The notes beneath the pieces are model-generated. The model had not been told where the DNA came from, did not search any database, and saw only the letters and a list, made by a program, of their open reading frames with translations. Below are positions 1 through 9,330 of a stretch of 64,000 bases of DNA, one piece after another. The DNA is taken from the NCBI GenBank assembly GCA_021325145.1, contig JAJPHR010000102.1, positions 1 to 64,000 on the forward strand, given 5' to 3'. The translations under genes were made by a program, and so were the position numbers. Positions within the stretch are counted from its first letter, which is position 1, and each line of letters begins with the position of its first letter. This stretch comes from Verrucomicrobiota bacterium (GTDB lineage: Bacteria; Verrucomicrobiota; Verrucomicrobiia; Limisphaerales; Pedosphaeraceae).

Positions 1-108
1 AAATCCTCAGTCCCTTTCCCAACTGCAATGCAGTAGAAAACCGACCTGCCTTCAGCGGATAAAAACAACGCCTAAAATGAAATCCTACTGCATGGTTACG
101 GCTAAGAA

Positions 109-181
109 CCTATCCCGGTAGGGCGGGCAGTCCTCTGCCCATCGTCGGCGCGCACGGAGTGACGCGCCCTACCGAGATAGG
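109..181. repeat. Palindromic dispersed repeat, copy 1
   Basis: A 73-base element whose ends are inverted repeats (CCTATCCCGGTAGGG at the left, CCCTACCGAGATAGG at the right). The core holds a GC-rich block with GGCGCGCACGGAGTGACGCG. A reverse-oriented relative lies at 26992-27064 with the same termini and core. It has no coding capacity and is likely a MITE- or REP-like element of the genome. Confidence 0.8.
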
Positions 182-189
182 CTCCAAGC

Positions 190-805
190 ATGGAGGGAAG
201 AAAAATTTAGTTGTAATCAGGGAAAGGGCGTGCTCTAATTCGGGTGTCAGTGAAGGATTGGGAGGGAATCCTAAGAATGGGCGGCCCTGCCCGCGCAAAG
301 CTATGGCGCGGCAAGGTAGCGCGCGTTTGGGCGCGTGGCATTGGCGATTTTGCCCGAGTTCGCCGGGAGCCCTGAGCCGGGGGCACTCGGTCTGAACCTG
401 GGCTGGTTCTTTGACAATTGAATGCGACGGCTGAAAGGCTGGAATCCAATGTCGGCCAAAACCGAGTGACAAAGCCCAAAATGAGCACCGGGTTTTCGCT
501 TATTTCCACGTATTTCCGCATATTTCCACTTATCCCGGAAAATCCGCGGGAGCCGCAATCCGGGCCGGTGGTTCCGGCGGACTTGGGGTCGAGGCGACCG
601 GGGAAATTAAGGTCAATTAAAGTAAATTAAACCAAATTAAACCTCTTTTTTCCGGCGGCGAGAGTGGCTGAAATTTGGGAAATCACGCGCAAAAAGCTGG
701 TGAACAGTGAGTTGGGTGGAGATGACGGGTTCCTGGCTGTTTTAGGGTGGGATAGCCAGTCCGCGTGAACCGCTGCGCTTGCATGGACGAAGTTTTCTGG
801 CGCCC
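190..805 (+). repeat. Long dispersed repeat, copy 1 (about 600 bp)
   Basis: This stretch matches, in inverted orientation, the sequence at about 19240-21255 once the insertion sequence there is removed. Shared blocks include GGCTGGTTCTTTGACAATTGA, the TCGGTTTT/GTGACAAAG segment, the TTTCCACTTATCCCG segment, the AT-rich run of TTAATT/AAATTAAA near 605-645, and the block GGCTGTTTTAGGGTGGGATAGCCAGTCC near 737-765. No convincing gene is present. A short open frame at the 3' part (ending with GWDSQSA) is conserved between copies but has no family I recognise. Boundaries are judged by eye. Confidence 0.75.
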
Positions 806-831
806 TTCCCGGGGTGCTGGAGCTTTCCTGG

Positions 832-1647
832 TTAGGCGCGTGCACTGCGCCACGCGAGAATTCCGACGGCGAGGCTGGACAGAAAACCGAACGCGGCGGA
901 ATCCCACAGGCCATGCGAGGCGTTGGCAACGGCCAGCAGGAGATTGACGGCCAGCCACAACCAAAACGGATAAGGATTCGGCGGCGGATTTTTGACGGGC
1001 CGCTTGTCGATCAGCCAGGGAGCGGCGAGGACCAGGATCAGGAACGTCACGATCAGGCCGGCGAGATAGTTGGGCCAGGGCACGGTGTGCCAGGCGAATT
1101 GCTTGGGAGTCGTGCGCCAACTCCAGAAACGGCGCACTTCGACCGCGAACGGTTCCAAGGACAGATCGGTCGCAACGGCAAGCAGGCTCGCGAGACCGAT
1201 GGTCCACAGACCGCGGCTCGGCAAATTCGGCCAGCGACGGAGAATCAAACGGGCCGCTCCCCGAGAATTGAGAACAGCGACCGCGCAAAGCAAAGGGACC
1301 GGCCAGGGCACCAGGCCGAAAATCCGGGCGCCGGAGCTTTCGGTATAGCTCAACGCGCCAAAAGGAATTCCGGTCTTTGCGTTCACGATCTGAATGATGC
1401 CCGAAACGAACGCGGCCAGCGCAATGGCCATCAGTGCATTTTGCAAGGGCAGATCGCGGGTGAGTCCCGCAACGGTGGCGGCCAGCGCGAGAAGCAGGAG
1501 CAGCGCGTCGAGCCAGCCCTGAGGTGGCAAGCCACGGCAAAGAACGGCCAGCCAAATTCCCGCGCACAGCAGGAAAGCGGAGAAGATGCCGAGGCGCAAC
1601 CGGCCATCCATGAAACCTGGGCGGCGTGTTTCCGTGTGGCCGGTCAT
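832..1647 (-). CDS. Carotenoid biosynthesis protein, CruF/DUF422-like integral membrane protein
   Basis: A 271-residue, very hydrophobic protein with about seven or eight predicted membrane segments. The stretch GIPFGALSYTESSGARIFG followed by VPWPVPLLCAVAVLNSRGAA fits the DUF422/CruF family, membrane proteins linked to carotenoid hydration or modification. Length fits the family. The start could also be the internal Met 13 residues in. No other carotenoid gene is nearby, so the substrate cannot be told. It ends beside the left repeat and is divergent from the next gene. Confidence 0.72.
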   Translation of the reverse strand: MTGHTETRRPGFMDGRLRLGIFSAFLLCAGIWLAVLCRGLPPQGWLDALLLLLALAATVAGLTRDLPLQNALMAIALAAFVSGIIQIVNAKTGIPFGALSYTESSGARIFGLVPWPVPLLCAVAVLNSRGAARLILRRWPNLPSRGLWTIGLASLLAVATDLSLEPFAVEVRRFWSWRTTPKQFAWHTVPWPNYLAGLIVTFLILVLAAPWLIDKRPVKNPPPNPYPFWLWLAVNLLLAVANASHGLWDSAAFGFLSSLAVGILAWRSARA

Positions 1648-1842
1648 GTTGCGTTTGAGATCAGAATCTTCTGTCGGAACAAATATGGTATGACAGTAGC
1701 TTTAATGCCGGTTGCGGAAAATCTTAAATGAATTCACGAAATGGCGGTCAAATCATCGGGCGAAGGATTGTCCCGGTCCTGGTGGATTGCCTTGTTTTTA
1801 GACGCGAATGACCATTGATTTCAGGTAAACACGAGCCGAATT

Positions 1843-2268
1843 ATGACATTGGAACAAGCAAACAAACTGATCAAGCGCTGCGCCGAGCAAATGAACTCGC
1901 GCTATAAAAAAGTTGTGTTCGACGAATGGGCGGTGGTTTCGCTCGCGCACAAAAAGAGCCGCATTCTGCACTATCTCGGGCCGCGCAACGACGATTTTCT
2001 GAAGAACTTCGCGAACGATCTCGGGGTTTTGCGGGCGGAACTGGTGAAGGAGAAACGCGGCGTGGGCGACTTTGAATTTGCGCGCAACGGAGTGGGCACT
2101 TTGTTTGAAGCGTTCCTGGTGTTGGGTGATGGACTTTTCCTTATCTGCAACAAGACGGACAACTCGATGGACGGCATCACGAAGGACCCGCGCTGGCTCG
2201 ATGCCCAGGTGCCGTTCGTGGAACTGAGCGATCAGTTTCGCGCGGACCCGCTGGTTTACACGCTGTAG
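1843..2268 (+). CDS. Conserved hypothetical protein, 141 aa
   Basis: A soluble 141-residue protein without signal peptide or membrane segment. It has a balanced, mixed alpha/beta-like composition (DEWAVVSLAHKKSRILHY near the N-terminus, VPFVELSDQFRADPLVYTL at the C-terminus). The size and the central hydrophobic strand LVLGDGLFLICNK would suit a small roadblock/LC7-like or other regulatory fold, but that is a guess. No recognisable Shine-Dalgarno precedes the ATG. I do not recognise the family with certainty. Codon use looks like that of the neighbouring genes, which supports a real gene. Confidence 0.65.
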   Translation: MTLEQANKLIKRCAEQMNSRYKKVVFDEWAVVSLAHKKSRILHYLGPRNDDFLKNFANDLGVLRAELVKEKRGVGDFEFARNGVGTLFEAFLVLGDGLFLICNKTDNSMDGITKDPRWLDAQVPFVELSDQFRADPLVYTL

Positions 2269-2332
2269 AGTTTCGACGGTGATGGCTTCGGCGAGTCGGG
2301 CTCTTTGTTGCTCAGACTTCCAGGCCAAAGTT

Positions 2333-2515
2333 TTACGCTGACGTGCCGCATATCCTGGTCTTTCTCCTGCAAGGCTCCGCCATGACTTTGATTCCTTTGC
2401 ATTCGTCCATCGCACGATAGCCGTCCGGCACTTCTTTGGGCTCGATGGTGCGATCAAAGACGCGTCCAGGTTCGACGCGGCCTTCGAGCACATTTAGGTG
2501 GTGACAATTGCCATC
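2333..2515 (-). pseudogene. Remnant of the C-terminus of a zinc-dependent alcohol dehydrogenase
   Basis: The minus strand encodes about 45 residues (HHLNVLEGRVEPGRVF, DRTIEPKEVPDGYRAMDE, IKVMAEP) that closely resemble the C-terminal end of medium-chain Zn-dependent alcohol dehydrogenases, where a segment of the type LEGRIxPGRVFD, EVPDGYRAM, IKVM is typical. The Rossmann core and zinc-ligand regions are absent: upstream is the signal-peptide region of the next gene on the other strand. It is therefore a gene fragment, not a functional enzyme. Confidence 0.6.
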
Positions 2516-2632
2516 TCCAAAAAAGCGAATTGGTGGGAACAATTCCGTTGCTTGTTCCTCTTACCTGTAAGCCCATCATTCCAGAGTCCACAATTTCACT
2601 CAGACCATCAGTGGCAAAGGAAAGGTTTAAAC

Positions 2633-5185
2633 ATGAAACCCCGCAATAGTTATGTCCTCATCTGTCTTTGGCTTGCCGCACTGTCCGGCCCGCTGAGCGG
2701 CGACGCGGCCACCGTCTGGAACGGCCCGCTGATCACCTACAATCAACCGTCGCCGGACCCAACCCAGGCGGCAAACCGCGATCAACTGACGCCAGGTGTT
2801 TCGCTAACCCGCGGAGTCTCCTCGGGCATGTTCAATGGCGTCACTGAAACGTCTTACACCCATGATTTCAGCCCGGCCGACACCGAATGGGCCGTGGGAT
2901 CGCTTGCTGATTACGCAACCCTGACTTACACGAACTGGGAAGTCGCAGGCGGAGGAAATCCGGTGATCAACCTTCCTGGTCAACAACTGGTTTTGCATCT
3001 CATCACCGATGACATTTACCTTTCGCTTAAATTTACATACCTCGGCGGACACTTCGCCGGGGGTTTTACTTATGATCGCTCCACGCCGGGGGCGACCGAT
3101 GTGCCGCCAACTGTCGCCATCAGTTCACCGACCAATGGCGCTTCCTTCACCGCGCCGGCCGCGGTTGCCATTGTTGCCACCGCCCAGGACTCGGACGGCA
3201 GCGTGACGAACGTGTCGTTCTTCGACGGGAGCACGCCTCTTGGTGGAACCAACAGCGCGCCCTACACCGTCACCGCCAGTCTCGCCGCCGGCAGCCACGC
3301 GCTCACCGCGGTAGCCACGGATGACCTCGGTCTCTCCACCACGTCCAGCGTCGTGAATGTGACGGTCAACGCGAACACGCCGCCGAGCGTCACCATCACC
3401 AACCCGGTTGACAACGCAGTCTTTGGCAACACCGACATCGTGAGCGTCCAGGCTGCCGCCAGCGATGATGGCAGCGTGACCAACGTGCAATTCTTCGATG
3501 GCACGAATTCACTCGGCAAACGTTCCTCAAGCCCGTTCAGCGTCTCGACCAGCTTCCCGCTGGGCCTGCATACGCTGACGGCTGTGGCCTCGGACAACCT
3601 CGGTGCTTCGACGACCTCGGCGCCCGTTCACGTGCTCGTGGCCAGATACCTGCCGGCGCTTACGAACGGTGACATCGCCCTCCTCCTGCTGCCCATCGCC
3701 ACCAATCTGGCCGCGCCCGATTACGCCATCAGCCCGCCGGGTGACTCCAGCCGCCTGTTTGTGGTGGAGCAGAACGGGTTGCTGCGAGTCATCCAGAACG
3801 GAGTTTTGCTGCCCGCGCCCGCGCTTGATATTCAAAGCCGCGTGCAGCCGCCGCTGATCGCGACCAACGCCAATGACGAGCGCGGTTTCCTCGGGCTGGC
3901 CTTTCATCCCGGTTACACAAACCCCGCCAGCCCAGGTTTTCGCACGCTTTATACCTACAACAGCGAACAGACAAACGGCACGCTCGTTTACCCTGCCCCA
4001 AGTGGCGCCGTGAACAATTACAGAAATGTTGTCAACGAATGGAAGATCTCGACTACTAATGCCAGCGTGGTTGATCCGACCTCCCGCCGGGAAATTATCT
4101 CGTTTGGCAAGAACGCAGGGAATCATAACGGCGGCACGTGCACCTTCGGACCGGACGGCTACATGTATCTCGCTCTGGGTGACGGCGGCAATGCCAACGA
4201 CGCCGGGCCGAGCCATATCGAGCCGGGCGGCAATGCGCAGAACTTGAGCACACCGCTGGGCAAAATGTTGCGGTTCGACCCACTCAATCCAGCGCTGACG
4301 CCCTCAAGCACCGATCCGATTAGTGCTAACGGCCAGTACCGCATCCCAACGAGCAACCCGTTCCAGGGACCGGGCCAGGCGCCTGAGATCTACGCCTACG
4401 GACTGCGCAACCCTTATCGCTTCGCTTTCGATCGGGTCACTGGCGACCTGATTGAGGGCGACGTCGGCCAAAACAACATCGAGGAGATCAACCGCATCGT
4501 GCTCGGCGGCAATTATGGCTGGGCGATCAAAGAAGGTGACTTCCTTTTCAACCGTACGAACGGGCCAGCCGGCCCCGCCGGCACGATTGGAACGCCCCCA
4601 GGCAATCGCAGTCCGGGAAGTCCGACGGGCCTCATTGACCCGATTAGCGGCACCCAGGCGACGCTCGAATACGACCACAATGAGGGGATCTCGATCACCG
4701 GCGGCTTCGTTTATCGCGGCACGGCGATTCCGCAACTATTCGGGAAGTATGTTTTCGGCGACCTGGCCCTGAAAACTGCCCCCGTGCGCGCGGACGGACG
4801 ATTGTTCTACGCCGATCTTCAGACCGGCCTGATCAAAGCGTTTCCATTGTTCCAGTTTGGCGGCTCGGCAATTTTGCCGAACGGCCTGACTGTGCATGGG
4901 TTCGGGCAGGATGCTGACGGTGAGCTTTACGCGCTGGTGACGAACACCTCGGCCAATGGAACCGGCGGGATCGTTTATAAGCTGGCCGCCATTCGCCTGG
5001 ACGTCACGGCGTCGGGCAACACACTCGGCATCTCCTGGCCAGTGACGGGTGGGCGTCTGCAAGCCCAGACCAACAACCTCGGCACGAACTGGGCCAACGT
5101 GCCAAATCCGACGGCTACCAACCAGATTTCCATTCCGATTAATCCGGCCAATTCCAATGTGTTCTACCGTCTGGCCTTGCCGTGA
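2633..5185 (+). CDS. Secreted glucose/sorbosone dehydrogenase-like protein with two Ig-like domains
   Basis: The ATG at 2633, preceded by AAAGGAAAGG, opens with a signal peptide ending near GDAA. The 850-residue product has an N-terminal domain (about 25-155), two Ig-like modules starting PPTVAISSP (about 157-245) and PPSVTITNP (about 250-337), and a GSDH beta-propeller (about 346-787). The propeller shows LFVVEQNGLLRVI, HNGGTCTFGPDGYMYLALGD and YGLRNPYRFAFD, typical of PQQ-dependent sugar dehydrogenases; His497 would be the catalytic base. The last 60 residues end in NVFYRLALP, resembling the C-terminal module often seen on secreted Verrucomicrobia proteins. Role inferred: extracytoplasmic oxidation of sugars. 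The longer frame open to 2498 lacks a signal sequence and is rejected. Confidence 0.85.
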   Translation: MKPRNSYVLICLWLAALSGPLSGDAATVWNGPLITYNQPSPDPTQAANRDQLTPGVSLTRGVSSGMFNGVTETSYTHDFSPADTEWAVGSLADYATLTYTNWEVAGGGNPVINLPGQQLVLHLITDDIYLSLKFTYLGGHFAGGFTYDRSTPGATDVPPTVAISSPTNGASFTAPAAVAIVATAQDSDGSVTNVSFFDGSTPLGGTNSAPYTVTASLAAGSHALTAVATDDLGLSTTSSVVNVTVNANTPPSVTITNPVDNAVFGNTDIVSVQAAASDDGSVTNVQFFDGTNSLGKRSSSPFSVSTSFPLGLHTLTAVASDNLGASTTSAPVHVLVARYLPALTNGDIALLLLPIATNLAAPDYAISPPGDSSRLFVVEQNGLLRVIQNGVLLPAPALDIQSRVQPPLIATNANDERGFLGLAFHPGYTNPASPGFRTLYTYNSEQTNGTLVYPAPSGAVNNYRNVVNEWKISTTNASVVDPTSRREIISFGKNAGNHNGGTCTFGPDGYMYLALGDGGNANDAGPSHIEPGGNAQNLSTPLGKMLRFDPLNPALTPSSTDPISANGQYRIPTSNPFQGPGQAPEIYAYGLRNPYRFAFDRVTGDLIEGDVGQNNIEEINRIVLGGNYGWAIKEGDFLFNRTNGPAGPAGTIGTPPGNRSPGSPTGLIDPISGTQATLEYDHNEGISITGGFVYRGTAIPQLFGKYVFGDLALKTAPVRADGRLFYADLQTGLIKAFPLFQFGGSAILPNGLTVHGFGQDADGELYALVTNTSANGTGGIVYKLAAIRLDVTASGNTLGISWPVTGGRLQAQTNNLGTNWANVPNPTATNQISIPINPANSNVFYRLALP

Positions 5186-5749
5186 TTAGTTTTGTGACGG
5201 TTGATGCCCGCGCAGGAAGTTCCCTGAGCGAATCTTAAGACTCTGGCGGACCCGGAGTGGGTCAACACCCCATATCCCTGATCGCGCAGCACCGGCAAAC
5301 TCCGCGCCGATCTATTAACCAAACCTGGTTCGGCGATAACCCGTCCCTTGTCACCCGGGCGGAGCCGATCTATTCGCATGCATTCCTGCTCTCCTTCGCG
5401 TTCAGATTCTGAGCATTGCGCGTCGTAAGCGGGTTGTAATGCCTCTGTGAAGCGCGGAGTTTAGCGCTGCTTACCGCGCCACCTTGGGCTCCAGCTCGCT
5501 GGGGTCGCGGACCGAGCTTCGCGCTTCAATGAGGCCTCACACCGGGCTGGTTATTGGCTTTGACACTTCGATACAGCATTGGGTGGGTCACTTGACTTGG
5601 CAACTGCACGAGTTAGCGTGTTTTAGCTGCGAGGATTGCTGCCAGCGAACGCTCCGGATCGGGATAGGATTCGCAGATGGGGCCATCTCTGGAGGTTGGT
5701 AGTCCTTCCGGTTTGAGCAAGCCAGCTTCAGCAAGTTTGAAGCGTCGAA
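5186..5749. other. Intergenic region with an inverted repeat
   Basis: No convincing gene. The strings TGAAGCGCG (5448-5456) and CGCGCTTCA (5520-5528) form a 9-bp inverted repeat enclosing about 63 GC-rich bases, similar in style to the other palindromic repeats of the window. The remainder shows no supported promoter or RNA. Confidence 0.45.
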
Positions 5750-7228
5750 ATGGCATACTTGAAAGGTTGCCTTCTTTTTAGTGTTGCAGCCTTGGCTGTC
5801 GCCCTGGTGGGCGTAAGTGTTGCGAGAAGCCAGACACCGCCTGCCACTACAGGGTCCTCGCCCGCAGCCACAGCAACACCCTCTGCACCAAGGGCAACAT
5901 CCCCCGTGCCTGCAGCAACTACATCTGCGCAGCCCGAGTCGGCGTCTTCTGCGACGCCAGCGGAAAATGCTGCGCCACCACCCTCAGCACCAGCCAAGCT
6001 CAGTGCCGCCGAGCTTGAGAAGCTGGCCATGCCGATTGCGCTTTATCCGGACAAGTTGATTGCCATCGTCCTGCCGGCGTCGGTTTATCCATTGGAAATT
6101 GTGCAGGCGGCACGCTTCGTCAAGGATACCAATAACGTTCCCGCAGTAGACGAGCAGCCCTGGGATGAAAACGTCAAGGCCGTGGCTAAATTCCCCGATC
6201 TGATCGCCAAGATGGACGCGGATCTGCCCTGGACAATGAGTTTGGGTCAGGCCTTCCTCAACCAGCCCAAGGAATTGATGGATACCATTCAGTCACTCCG
6301 CATCAAGGCGCACGATGCCGGCACATTCAAAAGCACACCTGAACAAACCGTCACCGTCACCAACGAAGTGGTAACGGTTACGAATGCAACTCAACAAGTC
6401 GTAACCGAGCCTAGGGAAGTCATAGTGGTTCAGCCGGCCAACCCACAGGTGATGTATGTACCGACCTATCCTCCGTCCGTTTATTATCCCCCACCGGCCT
6501 ACGCAGCGGCTCCGTATGCACCGTTGCTTACCTTCGGTGTCGGGATGGCAGCGGGAGCTGCCATTGCCAACAACTGCGACTGGCATGGGGGCGGTGTTTA
6601 TGTCGGTCACTACCATGGCGATGTGGACGTGAATAGAAACGTGAATCGCAATGTGAATAGAAATGTAAATGCGAACGGACAGGTGAACCGAAACGTGGAC
6701 CGGAACGCAGGTGGTGCCACCAAGTGGCAGCCTGATCAAAACCGCATGCGCAACAACACCGGCACAGCGGCGAGTACGAGAGAGGCCCGAGGTTGGGACA
6801 CCGCGGCAAACCGGACTTCGGCCAATGCTGGCGGCGCCAGGTCGACTACCGGCACAGCTGGCACTCGGGCTTCCAGCGGCAGTGCGGGCGCGCGAGCATC
6901 CGGTGGCGCCGCCGGGACAGGGGGGACCAGCGGCAATACCGCGTCGCGACCTTCAAACGCCAGTGGCACCACTCGAACTCGGCCCACCGGCGGCAGCACC
7001 GCGGGCGCACAGGCTTCCGGCGGCACCGCTGCCGGCTCGCGGTCCTCAAGTGGCGCAGGAGCCAGCAGCCGCCCGGCTTCGTCTTCTGGTAGCGCCTTTA
7101 GTGGGGTCAGCAGCGGCTCTTCCGCGCGCAGCGCCAGCAGCCGCGGGAGCGCCAGCCGCGCAAGTTATAGTGGCGGTGCCGCCCGCGCTGGCGGTGGCGG
7201 TCGCGGCGGCGGAGGTGGCAGGCGTTAG
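5750..7228 (+). CDS. DUF3300 family secreted protein with Asn-Arg-Asn-Val repeats and a Gly/Ser-rich tail
   Basis: The product has 492 residues: a signal peptide (to about residue 27), a Pro/Ala/Thr linker, and the DUF3300 domain (about 84-247) with LEKLAMPIALYPDKLIAIVL and ANPQVMYVPTYPPSVYYPP. A run of NRNV tetrapeptides follows (about 293-322), then a low-complexity Gly/Ser/Ala/Arg tail ending in GGGGRGGGGGRR. DUF3300 proteins are exported and often paired with DUF2950, as here: the next gene starts 18 bp after the stop. Function is not established. The basic Gly-rich tail suggests surface or polyanion binding, which is inference. Confidence 0.85.
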   Translation: MAYLKGCLLFSVAALAVALVGVSVARSQTPPATTGSSPAATATPSAPRATSPVPAATTSAQPESASSATPAENAAPPPSAPAKLSAAELEKLAMPIALYPDKLIAIVLPASVYPLEIVQAARFVKDTNNVPAVDEQPWDENVKAVAKFPDLIAKMDADLPWTMSLGQAFLNQPKELMDTIQSLRIKAHDAGTFKSTPEQTVTVTNEVVTVTNATQQVVTEPREVIVVQPANPQVMYVPTYPPSVYYPPPAYAAAPYAPLLTFGVGMAAGAAIANNCDWHGGGVYVGHYHGDVDVNRNVNRNVNRNVNANGQVNRNVDRNAGGATKWQPDQNRMRNNTGTAASTREARGWDTAANRTSANAGGARSTTGTAGTRASSGSAGARASGGAAGTGGTSGNTASRPSNASGTTRTRPTGGSTAGAQASGGTAAGSRSSSGAGASSRPASSSGSAFSGVSSGSSARSASSRGSASRASYSGGAARAGGGGRGGGGGRR

Positions 7229-7246
7229 CCTCACACAAAGATCCCC

Positions 7247-8230
7247 ATGAAAAGCCAACTCTTGCATCCTCCGGTGACCGAAGTAAATCGCTTGGCCCTG
7301 TCGGCTCGCGGTTTCCTCGCGGTCATAATCTTGTCATTATTGCTCTTCATCCATCCAGCAAGTCTCCGCGCTGCTGAGCCGGGCAAACGCTTTGCCACTC
7401 CCACCGAAGCGGTCAATGCTCTGGGTCAGGCGGCACGCACAACGGACCGGGCTGCATTCCATGCACTCTTCGGCCCTGATGCTGACTGGCTGGCGAATCC
7501 AGACACCGTTCAGGGTGCGCGTGAGATCGCTGATTTCAACGCCGCGTTTGCCGCAACTAATTGGCTGGATGCCAAATCCGACAAGCAAATGACCCTGGTA
7601 GTGGGAACCAATGCCTGGCCGTTCCCGATCCCCCTGGTAAAAGGCGCCGGTGGCTGGTACTTCGACACCGCCGCAGGCCGTGATGAGATTCTTAATCGCC
7701 GCATCGGCCGCAACGAACTGGCGGTGTTGGACGCCGTGCGAGCCTACGTGGACGCGCAACGCGATTATGCGAGCCAGGACCGGGATAACAGCCATGTCCT
7801 CAAATACGCGCAAAAAATAGTCAGTTCGCCGGGCAAGACAGATGGGCTTTACTGGCCCCCGGAGTTGAACGGCGAGATAAGTCCACTCGGACCGTTGGTC
7901 GCCGACGCTCAAAACGAGGGCTATTTCCGCAAAAAATCACCTGAGGAAACCGGACCGCAGCCGTTCCACGGCTACTTTTTCAAAATCCTGACGCAACAGG
8001 GCAAGCATGCGCCGGGGGGTAAGTATAGCTATGTGATTAATGGCAACATGATTGGCGGTTTCGCTCTGGTGGCGTGGCCGGCGCGTTACGGCGAGTCAGG
8101 CATCATGACCTTTATTGTGAATCAGGAGGGAAGGGTTTATCAAAAGGATCTCGGGCGGGACACGGCCAAGATCGCGGGCAAAATGACGACCTACGATCCC
8201 GACCCTTCCTGGCGGGTCTCGGCAGATTAA
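7247..8230 (+). CDS. DUF2950 family exported protein
   Basis: This 327-residue protein starts with a basic N-region and a hydrophobic segment (about 20-38, FLAVIILSLLLFIHPA), an export signal. The body has the DUF2950 pattern: AVNALGQAARTTDRAAFHALFG, a RAYVDAQRDYAS helix, DGLYWP, PFHGYFFKILTQQG and NGNMIGGFALVAWPA, ending in PDPSWRVSAD. It follows the DUF3300 gene with an 18-bp gap and is almost certainly co-transcribed; the pairing is recurrent in proteobacteria and others. Biochemical role unknown. Confidence 0.87.
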   Translation: MKSQLLHPPVTEVNRLALSARGFLAVIILSLLLFIHPASLRAAEPGKRFATPTEAVNALGQAARTTDRAAFHALFGPDADWLANPDTVQGAREIADFNAAFAATNWLDAKSDKQMTLVVGTNAWPFPIPLVKGAGGWYFDTAAGRDEILNRRIGRNELAVLDAVRAYVDAQRDYASQDRDNSHVLKYAQKIVSSPGKTDGLYWPPELNGEISPLGPLVADAQNEGYFRKKSPEETGPQPFHGYFFKILTQQGKHAPGGKYSYVINGNMIGGFALVAWPARYGESGIMTFIVNQEGRVYQKDLGRDTAKIAGKMTTYDPDPSWRVSAD

Positions 8231-8262
8231 TGCGCGGCCCGGGGAAAATATCACTTGCGCCC

Positions 8263-9273
8263 CTACTTCAACAACCCGCGGTATAGGAAATATCCGTAAG
8301 CCGCCGTGAGCAGCACGCCGATGAATCGCGGCAATCGGCCAAGCGCGGCGATGAAAAGAAAATGCACGAGCGTCGCCCCGAGCAGGATGATGACGCCCGC
8401 CATGAAAAACGAAGGGGTTTGAATCGGCTTGAAAAGCGCAAAGATCCCGACGCACAGCGGAATGCAGATGTGGCTGTCGCCGACTTGCGAGGTGTAAACC
8501 ACTTCCGGCCGGCCGGTCCAGCCGTAATAAATTGCCAGCATGGCATTCGGCAAAACCATCAGCCAGCCGCTGAGCCAGCCGATATGTTTGGCGCTGATGA
8601 AACCGGCATGAATATTGGATACCCAGTTCACCAGCCAATCCGTGCTGACGTAAACGGCGTACGCGCCGATTCCCAACAGGAGGACATCCACCGCCAGCAT
8701 CCACTTCAGGGATTTGTTCTGCTGTGCGTTGCTCTTGAGCACTTCGTAAACATGGAAACATTGCCAGAACAGGAAGAGGCCGACCAAAACGAGCCCGTCG
8801 AAAAAGTTGATCTTCCCGTCAGAACCCAGCGCCCAGGTTGTTCCGGTAAAAAAAAGCAGGGCCATCAGAGTCAGGAGCAACGAGAGCCGGTTGATTTCAT
8901 GGATGCGTCCCATTTTTTTCGACTTGCCCGACTTTGCCGCGCCGTTCTTTTTTGCCGGCATGATGTTCATGCTCCAAATAATCGCCGGCAGGCCGAGGAC
9001 CAGAGTCATGTTCGTGACGTTATTGACAAGACAGTTCGTCATGACTTCCGTGGCCGCGCCCCCTTGTCGGCCCAGAACGTAGGCAAAGATAAGGTTTCCC
9101 ATGCCCGAACAGTACGGCATCACCAGCGTGCCCAGAACGGTCCCTTCCAGGCCGCCGTCGGCCATTCGTTCCAATCGCCAGATCGTCAGGAACGAGGCGG
9201 CCAGAAAGATTCCGACAAACAGCCAGGGCGCCCATGCCCCGGTGCTTTCGATTGATGTTATGAACGGCTGCAC
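8263..9273 (-). CDS. Sodium/calcium exchanger-like integral membrane protein
   Basis: The 336-residue protein has about nine hydrophobic segments and a central cytoplasmic loop rich in Lys (KKNGAAKSGKSKKMGR). Two regions resemble the alpha repeats of the CaCA superfamily: GNLIFAYVLGRQGG with NCLVNNVTNMTLVLGLPA in the first half, and GWLSGWLMVLPNAMLAIYY with SQVGDSHICIPLCVGIFAL in the second. Such proteins exchange cations across the cytoplasmic membrane. The acidic motifs expected in classic exchangers are weak, so ion specificity is open. It converges on DUF2950. Confidence 0.6.
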   Translation of the reverse strand: MQPFITSIESTGAWAPWLFVGIFLAASFLTIWRLERMADGGLEGTVLGTLVMPYCSGMGNLIFAYVLGRQGGAATEVMTNCLVNNVTNMTLVLGLPAIIWSMNIMPAKKNGAAKSGKSKKMGRIHEINRLSLLLTLMALLFFTGTTWALGSDGKINFFDGLVLVGLFLFWQCFHVYEVLKSNAQQNKSLKWMLAVDVLLLGIGAYAVYVSTDWLVNWVSNIHAGFISAKHIGWLSGWLMVLPNAMLAIYYGWTGRPEVVYTSQVGDSHICIPLCVGIFALFKPIQTPSFFMAGVIILLGATLVHFLFIAALGRLPRFIGVLLTAAYGYFLYRGLLK

Positions 9274-9330
9274 GGCGCGGAGTTAACCAAGGGGAGAAGG
9301 GAATGGCAATCGCCGGGCGTGGTTTCCAAC

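Noticed and set aside
814-1731. Plus-strand open frame of 305 codons opposite the carotenoid protein
   Set aside because: Gln/Arg/Gly-rich shadow composition. The minus-strand protein has clear membrane segments and family motifs.
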